Positions 14,860-21,168 of a DNA stretch of 21,168 nucleotides are shown piece after piece. The DNA comes from a virus. Where the stretch lies: positions 1 through 21,168 of IMG/VR virus record IMGVR_UViG_3300008107_009656; one strand, given 5' to 3'. The notes beneath the pieces are model-generated. The model was not told the DNA's origin, made no database searches, and saw nothing but the letters and a program-made list of their open reading frames with translations. Within the stretch, counting starts at the first letter, position 1. Each line of letters begins with the position of its first letter. A program made the position numbers and the translations under genes.

Positions 14860-15504
14860 ATGCTCGTTTCAGTCAACGAATTAATCACATACATGGACAT
14901 CTCCCTTTCCATGCGTCAGAGGGATGCTGCCGAGCTTGTACTCAGCGGGTTGCAGAGTGAGCTTGAGTCGTACCTGCGTCGCCCCATCGAGCAAACAGAG
15001 TTCACCGAAGAGCATGTTCTTGATTCTGGACACATCGGTATCCCTATGGGAACAATGCTTTCGGTCGACCGCCCAGTAAACGACTCCTTCACTACCTCAA
15101 GTCCAATCGAAGGGACCACATACTCCGAACCAACGCCGACCATATACCTGCGTAATTCCCCTGTTGTTTCTGTTGACTTGGTTACCGTTAAGCCGCAGTT
15201 TGGAACACTCCGGACCCTCGTCGAAGAGGAAGACTACGTTGTTCGCCGATATGGAATCGATTATTTTTATGCAATGGCAAACGACGTTGTCACTATCACC
15301 TACACAGCAGGTTTGGATGGAGATAATATTCCGGCATTTAAGTTGATGATTCTTCGTGCTGCAACTCGAGAAATGCAAAACATGCATGACGATGTTGTTG
15401 GCGTTAAAGACCTCAATACAAGAAATGTTGCACCACTTGAAACTGGATTTACCGATAGAGAGCTAATGGCTTTGAAGAGGTATCGAAGAGTAAGAGTTGC
15501 GTAA
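14860..15504 (+). CDS. Head-tail connector (adaptor) protein
   Basis: A 214-residue protein with AAAGGTGA before the start. It fits the adaptor family that binds below the portal (HK97 gp6 / SPP1 gp15 type): an N-terminal helical bundle (MLVSVNELITYMDISLSM, 1-18; DAAELVLSGLQSELESYLRR, 22-41), a central beta region with an RNSPVVSVDLVTVKP strand pattern, a YTAGLDG turn near 148-154 and C-terminal helices ending in basic residues. Its stop and the next start share one base (TAATG), and the next genes are tail completion and tail terminator, the usual order. Confidence 0.78.
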   Translation: MLVSVNELITYMDISLSMRQRDAAELVLSGLQSELESYLRRPIEQTEFTEEHVLDSGHIGIPMGTMLSVDRPVNDSFTTSSPIEGTTYSEPTPTIYLRNSPVVSVDLVTVKPQFGTLRTLVEEEDYVVRRYGIDYFYAMANDVVTITYTAGLDGDNIPAFKLMILRAATREMQNMHDDVVGVKDLNTRNVAPLETGFTDRELMALKRYRRVRVA

Positions 15505-15989
15505 TGGCTAAGGTTCAAGGCCGAATAACAATCGAGGTTGAGGTCGAGGCTGATGACGTTCTCGAACTTCTAGACAAAATTGAAGACCGCTCAAAAGATA
15601 TGCGTCCAGTATTTCGATGGACAAAAAGTTACCTCGAAAAAGCCAATGCTGCCAACTTCGCCGCAAATGGTCTCCCAACAGGCAGCACATGGAAACCACT
15701 CAGCTCTGATTACGGTTCATGGAAAGCATCGAATTATCCAGGAACTGGAATGCTTCGTCAGACTGGCAGATTATTTAGAAGTTTAACTAATCTTAGCGAT
15801 TCTGCTGCGAACATCATTTCCAATGACAGTGCAACATTTGGTACAGCTGTAGAGTATGCAAAATTCCATCAGTATGGGACGACAAAGATGCCGAAACGGC
15901 AAATTGTATTTACGCCGCGAGAATTTCCTAAAGAACTCGGTGTGACTATGGCTAAGTACATAGTTCTCGGCGAGGATGGAATTGTATGA
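15504..15989 (+). CDS. Tail completion protein (virion morphogenesis family)
   Basis: A 161-residue protein of the Mu gpG / P2 gpS-like family, which finishes the neck or tail top before joining to the head. The hallmark is the C-terminal VEYAKFHQYGTTKMPKRQIV (about 116-135), matching the family's HQxG...MPxR motif. Upstream, MLRQTGRLFRSLT (about 82-94) is also typical (L..TG.L..S). Start shares a base with the connector stop; stop overlaps the next gene by ATGA. Confidence 0.87.
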   Translation: MAKVQGRITIEVEVEADDVLELLDKIEDRSKDMRPVFRWTKSYLEKANAANFAANGLPTGSTWKPLSSDYGSWKASNYPGTGMLRQTGRLFRSLTNLSDSAANIISNDSATFGTAVEYAKFHQYGTTKMPKRQIVFTPREFPKELGVTMAKYIVLGEDGIV

Positions 15990-16600
15990 ACTTGATGCAC
16001 GGTCCGCAGTTTGCCAAGAGCTATGTCAATGAATATCTGAAAACAGATATCCCATCGCGTATCGTCTCTTACAGAAATGGCTGGAATGTTGATGACATAA
16101 CCCTTCCAGACCCTGTTGATTATTTTATTCATGAACCCCTAGCCATGGACAATTGGCCGACGCTTATAACCGTAGCGATATCGACGAATAGACTGAACCG
16201 AATCGGCCATGATGGCTCGGACCCCCTATACAGGGTCGACTATTCAATGAGGACGTACGTATGGGTTCGCGCTGGCGGCGCGGAAGAAGCGACAATAATG
16301 AGAGACCGCCTAACTACCGTCATCCGGTCAGCACTCCTGGATAAACCATGTTTGAATGCCTATGACGCTCGTAACTCTTTTCAGGCAATGATTGACGAAT
16401 CGACCATGAGAGAGGAGTTCTCTGACTTAACCCTCTTGAAGGGTGACAGATTTCTTGCTGGTTCATATGTTGCTTACACAATGCAAATCGATGAAATAGT
16501 CAGTCGTGAGGCGATTGGCGAGGTTGCCGAGTTCGACCTTGAGGCAAGACAGACGCCAATAGGTGAAGATTTGCCTACATTCATTGAAGATGAGGTCTAA
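15986..16600 (+). CDS. Probable tail terminator protein
   Basis: A 204-residue protein beginning in an ATGA overlap, with GAGGATGG upstream. N-terminal helix (FAKSYVNEYLKTDIPSRIVS, about 9-28), then beta strands PTLITVAIST (58-67) and YRVDYSMRTYVWVRAGG (about 82-98), and a helix EATIMRDRLTTVIRSALLD (101-119), the fold order of gpU/gp37-like terminators that cap the tail tube. Identification rests on size, order and this pattern; no single diagnostic motif. The charged C-terminus (about 170-204) is extra. Confidence 0.68.
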   Translation: MNLMHGPQFAKSYVNEYLKTDIPSRIVSYRNGWNVDDITLPDPVDYFIHEPLAMDNWPTLITVAISTNRLNRIGHDGSDPLYRVDYSMRTYVWVRAGGAEEATIMRDRLTTVIRSALLDKPCLNAYDARNSFQAMIDESTMREEFSDLTLLKGDRFLAGSYVAYTMQIDEIVSREAIGEVAEFDLEARQTPIGEDLPTFIEDEV

Positions 16601-16676
16601 TATTAATAAGTTAAATAAAAAATCCGTTTACAGTAGTTCTTTTGAACAGTTGCATTAGATAATCAACTTTCATCTG

Positions 16677-16682
16677 TACAAT
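16677..16682 (+). promoter_or_regulatory. Possible -10 box in the sheath leader
   Basis: The 133-base gap 16601-16733 has no gene. It is AT-rich and contains TACAATTGAACT (16677-16688), one mismatch from TACAATTGGACT at 14824-14835. A TG directly precedes the box but there is no clear -35. A promoter for the abundant sheath and tube proteins would be sensible. Confidence 0.35.
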
Positions 16683-16733
16683 TGAACTCGATAGCGGGAT
16701 ACACAAACCGTAAACGAGCAACAGGAGTGTCCA

Positions 16734-18203
16734 ATGCCCGGTGTAGTCATTTCAACAGCAGTAAGAACAGGCCCTTCAGCAACGACCGTTCGCGAGTCGT
16801 CACAGCTGTTCGTAGTCGGTCTCGCAGAGCGAGGACCAGATGCAGCAGCAGTCATGGTGGAGAGCATTGCCGATTTTGAGGCGACCTTTGGTGGTTACCA
16901 GTCGTACTCATATCTTCATCCGACAGTGGAGACATTCTTCGAAGAAGGCGGCACACAGTGCTACGTTGCTCGTACCGTAGGTGCCGCCGCAACAGAGGGA
17001 ACTCTCGCACTTTTGGGAACTGGCGCACAGTCTGCATCAACAGTTTTGACACTTGACGCTAATGGCGCTGGCGCATGGAGCGCAGACGTAGAGGTTACTG
17101 TCACACATCCAAGCGTGGACACATTTAAAGTTTCACTTTCCTACAACGGAGATGTCATTTACACAACTGGAACAGTAACAACTGTTGCACAGGCTGCTGG
17201 AAGAATCAATCTCAGCTCGGTAGCTTCACGTTATGTAACGGCAACAGCTAATGCAGCTGCAACTACTAGACCAGCTACAGTTGCTGGCTCGGCACTTTCT
17301 GCTGGTGCAGACGACAGAGCATCGGTGACACAGTCTGATTACGCAGACTCGCTTGATTTGTTCTTGGATTCGTATGGTTCTGGTGCAGTTGCATGCCCAG
17401 AAGCACACACTCTCGCAATGAGCGAAGACTTGGTTGCACATGCAAACGCAAATAACAGAATCGCGATTCTGCATGTCGCGGAAGCAGCAACAACCGCAGA
17501 TGCAGAAACAAGAGCTCTTGATGTTCAAGGTGGAGACCATGCTGAACATGCAGCGTTGTACTACCCATGGATTGAGGTTCCAACAACGACTAATGGCGTT
17601 ACTCGCTACATCCCGCCAGATGGCTACGTAGCAGCAAAGCGTGCAGTTGCTCACAACCAAACCGGTTCACATGTTCCCCCAGCTGGTCTTCTTTCAGCTG
17701 CGCGATTTGTTTCTGGAGTCAAGACCGACATCAACAAAACCGATGGAGACGCACTCGACGAAGCGTATGTGAACGTCATCCGTTTGATTCAGAACTCGGT
17801 TCGAGTCTATGGTGCTCGCTCACTATCTTCGGATGAAGACAACTTTAGATTTATTACTCAGCAAGACACGGTTAACCATGTTGTTGTTGAGGCTCAGAGA
17901 AGCCTTGAGGACTTGGTCTTCAGCACAATTGATGGAAGAAATACAATCTTCAGTGCTGTTGAATCACGACTTATTGCGATTCTCTCTCCACTCCGCGACA
18001 TTGGTGCACTCTTCGAGGCGTACGATGTGAACGGAAGAAAGCTCGACTCAGGTTTCACAGTCCGCTGCGATGCGAAGCTCAACCCAACTGCACAGCTTGC
18101 CGGTGGCACTGTGAAGGCAAAGGTTGGCCTACGTGTCAGCGGTGTTGGCGACAAAATCGAAGTCGACATCATCAAGTCAAACCTTACGGCGTCAGTCGTC
18201 TAA
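16734..18203 (+). CDS. Tail sheath protein
   Basis: A 489-residue contractile sheath subunit with CAGGAG 6 bases before the ATG. The N-terminal region has the family pattern FVVGLAERGPDAAAVMVESI (26-45), DFEATFGGY (47-55) and VETFFEEGGTQCYVARTVG (65-83). About 85-200 is an inserted beta domain, alanine/threonine-rich. The core follows: YIPPDGYVAAKRAVAHNQTG, then VPPAGLLS, VRVYGARSLSSDEDNFRFIT and VVEAQRSLEDLVFSTIDGRN, ending with a beta domain. Sheath subunits surround the tube and contract to drive it through the cell envelope. This gene establishes the myovirus tail type. The tube gene follows after 14 bases. Confidence 0.93.
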   Translation: MPGVVISTAVRTGPSATTVRESSQLFVVGLAERGPDAAAVMVESIADFEATFGGYQSYSYLHPTVETFFEEGGTQCYVARTVGAAATEGTLALLGTGAQSASTVLTLDANGAGAWSADVEVTVTHPSVDTFKVSLSYNGDVIYTTGTVTTVAQAAGRINLSSVASRYVTATANAAATTRPATVAGSALSAGADDRASVTQSDYADSLDLFLDSYGSGAVACPEAHTLAMSEDLVAHANANNRIAILHVAEAATTADAETRALDVQGGDHAEHAALYYPWIEVPTTTNGVTRYIPPDGYVAAKRAVAHNQTGSHVPPAGLLSAARFVSGVKTDINKTDGDALDEAYVNVIRLIQNSVRVYGARSLSSDEDNFRFITQQDTVNHVVVEAQRSLEDLVFSTIDGRNTIFSAVESRLIAILSPLRDIGALFEAYDVNGRKLDSGFTVRCDAKLNPTAQLAGGTVKAKVGLRVSGVGDKIEVDIIKSNLTASVV

Positions 18204-18217
18204 CGGAGGAATAAAGC

Positions 18218-18691
18218 ATGCCAAATACAAAGGTTTCTCAGAGGCAGGTACTCGGAAGTATTGTGCCCGTCAACCAGAGCCATCCAAAGTGGACGAACTT
18301 CAAGTTCGCTCAGGTTTCTGGCGGCGAAATCACCGCTTCAGTGGAGAAGATTTACGAAGGCGGCAAACTCCGTCCAACAGTACTCTGTGCTCCATCGGAA
18401 ATCGGTGACGTTACTTTGACGGCTCACTACGACTCAGACAGAGTAGCTAGCGACCTCGGAACTGGAATTGCAGAGAAGATTGCTCGTCTCCGCCCGCTTG
18501 TTGGTCGTGCAGAGTACGACTTGACAATCCAGGTTTATGACTGTGACCTAGCAGTTCCTGGCACTGACCGCGTGTATTACAAGGCCCTCCTTGTCGGTAT
18601 CACCGAGCCAGACGGCGACTCATCATCGGGCGCTCCTGCAACATTTGCGATGACATTCGCAATCCAGGACGTAGAGTCACCAACTTCATAA
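18218..18691 (+). CDS. Tail tube protein
   Basis: A 157-residue protein with GGAGGA before the ATG, directly after the sheath gene. Size and position are those of the myovirus inner tube protein, a beta-barrel that stacks in hexameric rings. Visible: KVSQRQVLGSIVPVNQ (5-20), SGGEITASVEKIYEGGK (34-50), GDVTLTAHYDSDR (about 64-76) and YDLTIQVYDCD (about 99-109), alternating strands. FAMTFAIQDVES closes it. Identification rests on order and strand pattern. A large hairpin (18696-18751) follows its stop, so transcription may partly end here. Confidence 0.82.
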   Translation: MPNTKVSQRQVLGSIVPVNQSHPKWTNFKFAQVSGGEITASVEKIYEGGKLRPTVLCAPSEIGDVTLTAHYDSDRVASDLGTGIAEKIARLRPLVGRAEYDLTIQVYDCDLAVPGTDRVYYKALLVGITEPDGDSSSGAPATFAMTFAIQDVESPTS

Positions 18692-18695
18692 TCTA

Positions 18696-18751
18696 GAAAA
18701 ACCTAGACGCAGTACTTCCACTATTAGTGGCTGGCCTGTGCTAGGTTTTTC
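18696..18751 (+). terminator. Long hairpin between tube and chaperone genes (terminator or attenuator)
   Basis: GAAAAACCTAG (18696-18706) pairs perfectly with CTAGGTTTTTC (18741-18751). After one bulged A, CGCAG (18708-18712) pairs with CTGTG (18736-18740), and inside CCACT (18718-18722) pairs with AGTGG (18726-18730). The T5 run falls within the 3' arm, as in bidirectional terminators. The next start codon is only 3 bases beyond the hairpin. Confidence 0.7.
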
Positions 18752-18754
18752 CAT

Positions 18755-19303
18755 ATGAGCGACAACAGCCTTTACAGCACAGACGATACCCCTTCTACCC
18801 CGGCGCCAAAAGCCAAGCAGGCAAAAAGCGAGCCGACAGCGTCGAAGTCAGACACAGCACTTTCACGATTGCGTGAAGTTGTGACCAAAAAAGTTGAACG
18901 CGCAGTCGTGCTTCTTGAGGTGCCAGAACGTCCTGGCGTTCATGTGCGAATTAGCCCAAACATCACCCAGAATCAGATGCGCAACTGGCGCAAGCAAGCT
19001 GGTGAGGATTCAAGAAACGGTCTAGATGCAACCAAGTTTGCATGCATGGTTATCGGACACACAACAGTCGGTATTGAAATTGACGGCGAAGAAGTATTCG
19101 ACGATAATGGCAATGAAATTACTTTTGCCTCTCCGTTAATGCTTGAAATGACCGAAACAAGTCGCCCACTTCCAGATTGCGTTCGTGCATTCTTTGGTGT
19201 TGACCCACACGTAGAGGCTGCTGCTCTTGCAATTCTTGATGCCGCAGGATTCTCGGATACGGTAGACGCTGTCGACCCTACGAGGGGCTCTTCGACGAAC
19301 TAG
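18755..19303 (+). CDS. Tail assembly chaperone, short (G-type) product
   Basis: A 182-residue protein between the tube and tape measure genes, where tailed phages encode a chaperone that coats the tape measure during tail assembly. The N-terminal 40 residues are low-complexity (Ser/Thr/Pro/Lys). The core includes VVLLEVPERPGVHVRISPNI (about 51-70) and RPLPDCVRAFFGVDPH (about 137-152). The ATG at 18755 has no Shine-Dalgarno sequence; a large hairpin ends 3 bases before it, so its translation may be low or coupled. Near its end a -1 frameshift produces a longer fusion. The assignment comes mainly from position and the frameshift. Confidence 0.82.
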   Translation: MSDNSLYSTDDTPSTPAPKAKQAKSEPTASKSDTALSRLREVVTKKVERAVVLLEVPERPGVHVRISPNITQNQMRNWRKQAGEDSRNGLDATKFACMVIGHTTVGIEIDGEEVFDDNGNEITFASPLMLEMTETSRPLPDCVRAFFGVDPHVEAAALAILDAAGFSDTVDAVDPTRGSSTN

Positions 19304-19476
19304 TTGACGAGCCCGACATTAAAACAGCCGCCAGACTGGGCGAGCTGTTTGGTACGGACCCACTCCGGCTCCTCGACTCCGACGAGACTGACTGGTTCAT
19401 AAGGCTTGCCTGTGCTAAAGTTATAGCGAACGACCGCGAAGAGCAAGAGCGAAAGTCGAAGACTCAGCAGCCCTGA
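18755..19476 (+). CDS. Tail assembly chaperone, -1 frameshift (G-T type) fusion product
   Basis: The -1 frame is open from about 19242 to the TGA at 19474-19476. Joining at Pro175 (CCT 19277-19279 slipping to CCC 19276-19278) gives ...DAVDP-YEGLFDELVDEPD..., about 240 residues. The extension has the style of T-domains: TAARLGELFGTDPLRLLDSD and ETDWFIRLACAKVIANDREE, which bind the tape measure protein. The frame has no start codon or ribosome binding site of its own near the slip region and directly precedes the tape measure gene. The exact slip codon is inferred. Confidence 0.8.
19276..19314 (+). promoter_or_regulatory. Programmed -1 frameshift signal
   Basis: Slip stretch CCCT (19276-19279), spacer of 5 bases (19280-19284), then a stem: GGGCTC (19285-19290) with GAGCCC (19309-19314), one T-C mismatch, then five further pairs (19292-19296 with 19303-19307, one G-U) and a 6-base loop. 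The G-type stop (TAG 19301-19303) lies in the structure. No canonical XXXYYYZ heptamer is present. Confidence 0.65.
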
Positions 19477-19536
19477 GCTGCATAGCTCGGCCGCTTTTAC
19501 ACTCACGTGACTTAAAAATCATGGAGTAGTGAAGGT

Positions 19537-21168
19537 ATGGCAGACGAGAGAATCGTCATAAAAATTGATGTAGACGCAAGGACTACAGCAATTGAAAAGA
19601 CAACGCAGGCCGTAAAACGTCTTAAGCGTGAGGCTGGCAAGTTCAGCTCTGGGCGTGGTGATGTCAATAGTTACCTAGCACAGTCTGCTACCCGCATGAA
19701 TCAATTCGGCAGTGGCGCTGCCAAAATGAAACGCCATTTTGACTTCATGGATAAGGGTGCCAAGATGTTTGGCAATACCTTAAAGAAATTTGTAACCATG
19801 TCAATCAAAGGCGTTGTTGCAGAAATGGCCCTCATGGGTGCAGCGATGCTGGGTATTCATGCTGCATTTCTTGTCGGAAAAGGATTGGCAAAGGCATATT
19901 CAGGGGCAATGCAGGTTTTGGCAGGTGGTGCTGCTGCCGCGGCCATCGCTCTAGGCACCGCGGCTGCTGCGGTCCGTGAACAACAGGCTGCCATGTACGC
20001 ATATCGCGGTAAAGGTGCGAAGGAATTTGGAAGTGGTTTAAGTCAAGCACGGGTTGCTATGCGCGCACTTCAAATGGATGCCAGTCTCGCTGGACTTGGT
20101 GTTGCAAATCTGAACAAGGCTTACGCAACGATGTCGAAGACAATGACAACTCCGCAAATCAATGCTTCAACTGGATTGTTCAAAGCTCTCATGGATTTTG
20201 GTTCTGCTGGTCAAGACCCAGGTGCTGCTGCAGAAAAAGTCGGAGCAGTAATTGCAGCTCTTTCTGATAAGAAAAAGAGTCTTGCAGACGTCACTGCTGC
20301 AGCAAAAGCGGTTGGACCCGAGATGCAGGAAGCACTCAAGAAAGCTAACGTAAAAACCAAAGACCAACTTAAGCAACTCATTATGTCTGGAGAGTTGGCA
20401 AAAATTGGTGGTGTTGCTGGTCAGTTTGATGCCGTAAACCAAACACTCATCGGTCAGATTAAAACATTCTTCAATCTCGTAAAAGGTCAATTCGCTGACT
20501 TTGGTTTGACATTTCTTGAACCAGCAAAAGTTGCAATGCAAAAAATATTCAAAATTATCCAGCGAGACCTTCAAGCACTAACGGCTGTTACGTCTGAGTT
20601 TGGTGCCGGAACATTCATGGATGGTCTTGTATCTGCTGTTGACAAAATTAGTTCGGGCATGGTTAATCTCATTCAAAAATATCTTCCAATGGCGCAAGGG
20701 ATGGGCGACAGACTAGGTGGTTGGTGGGGAAGCTTTCAGTCTGGATGGCGTCGAATGGTTGAAGCGATGCGTCCGTTTATCGAGGGTGCGCGCGTCCTTG
20801 AGTCTGCATTCAAACCAATTTGGGAAGCATTAAAAGGCGGAACAAAAAACTTTTACCAATTTAATGATTTGCTTCAGGAAAATAGGGGTGAAGTTCTCGA
20901 GTTCGGAACTCGCATAGGGGAAATAATTTCTGCTATATCTGACTTCAGCATGAAACTGAAGGAAGCATTTTTTTCTGCACTCCCCCTGATAAATGATGTA
21001 CTCAGTGGCGTAAAGCAAATATTCAATGTGTTTAGCGGATTAATGACTCTCGGTTCCAAGGGAAACATGTTTACGGCATTGTTGCCAGTTCTTGGAATGT
21101 ATCTTGGAGGAAGAGCGCTATCGGCGAATAAAGGTGGATTTCTCGCTACTGTTCCAAAGAATACTCAG
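19537..21168 (+). CDS. Tape measure protein (partial, runs off right edge)
   Basis: The frame is open from the ATG at 19537 to the window end (544 codons), with GGAG and GAAGG upstream. Tape measure proteins set tail length and are ejected with DNA. Seen here: an N-terminal helical part (IVIKIDVDARTTAIEKTTQA, 6-25), SSGR at 37-40, two hydrophobic Ala/Gly-rich segments (about 88-113 and 126-148, the second AGGAAAAAIALGTAAAAV) and long helical, glycine-interrupted stretches. It directly follows the chaperone pair, the standard order. The 60 bases before it (19477-19536) contain a short hairpin (GAGCT/AGCTC, 19475-19488) and no gene. Total length cannot be known from this window. Confidence 0.9.
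   Translation, partial: MADERIVIKIDVDARTTAIEKTTQAVKRLKREAGKFSSGRGDVNSYLAQSATRMNQFGSGAAKMKRHFDFMDKGAKMFGNTLKKFVTMSIKGVVAEMALMGAAMLGIHAAFLVGKGLAKAYSGAMQVLAGGAAAAAIALGTAAAAVREQQAAMYAYRGKGAKEFGSGLSQARVAMRALQMDASLAGLGVANLNKAYATMSKTMTTPQINASTGLFKALMDFGSAGQDPGAAAEKVGAVIAALSDKKKSLADVTAAAKAVGPEMQEALKKANVKTKDQLKQLIMSGELAKIGGVAGQFDAVNQTLIGQIKTFFNLVKGQFADFGLTFLEPAKVAMQKIFKIIQRDLQALTAVTSEFGAGTFMDGLVSAVDKISSGMVNLIQKYLPMAQGMGDRLGGWWGSFQSGWRRMVEAMRPFIEGARVLESAFKPIWEALKGGTKNFYQFNDLLQENRGEVLEFGTRIGEIISAISDFSMKLKEAFFSALPLINDVLSGVKQIFNVFSGLMTLGSKGNMFTALLPVLGMYLGGRALSANKGGFLATVPKNTQ

Noticed and set aside
16852-18175. Several minus-strand frames within the sheath gene
   Set aside because: The plus-strand sheath protein has unmistakable family motifs along its length; the others are shadows rich in Cys/Ser/Arg.

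Overview
The window is part of a tailed double-stranded DNA phage (or prophage) genome. The tail-sheath gene followed by a tail-tube gene indicates a contractile-tailed (myovirus-type) particle. The head genes are of the HK97 kind: large terminase, portal and prohead protease. Genes are tightly packed, many overlapping by a few bases or sharing start and stop bases. I see no tRNA, insertion sequence, integrase or CRISPR array. Base composition is moderate. The host cannot be fixed from the sequence; the lysine/alanine histone-H1-like tail on one protein resembles tails found in Actinobacteria, so an actinobacterial host is only a weak guess.

Left part, minus strand (1-5970): a small two-helix membrane protein, a long portal protein and a prohead protease with a very long C-terminal extension (at least 1189 codons, open at the window edge). 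No major capsid gene is in the window; it probably lies beyond position 1.

Middle, plus strand (6025-10201): large terminase diverging from the head genes, a hypothetical protein, a Rad52-like annealing protein, a RecB/Cas4-like nuclease with an iron-sulfur-type cysteine set (together a likely recombination pair), a helical hypothetical protein and an HNH nuclease. An AT-rich terminator overlaps the HNH stop codon.

RNA island (about 10217-10540): the only sizeable non-coding stretch. It holds two copies of a promoter-like repeat, each followed by a strongly structured segment. The second segment ends in a perfect terminator whose loop is complementary over 9 bases to the predicted 5' end of the same RNA, suggesting a pseudoknot or a switch.

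Plus strand, 10566-13890: a RuvC-like resolvase, a small helical protein, then a ParB-like protein, a PAPS-reductase-like PP-loop protein and a second ParB-like protein, all overlapping. This triad is the best candidate for an unusual enzymatic system, possibly DNA modification or defence-related.

Right part, plus strand (13943-21168): a histone-like basic protein, a small protein, then connector, tail completion and tail terminator proteins, sheath, tube, a tail assembly chaperone with a -1 frameshift extension, and the start of the tape measure protein (open at the right edge). The frameshift site (CCC-T slip, 5-base spacer, stem-loop) can be read directly. Promoter-like TACAMT boxes recur upstream of three late transcription units.
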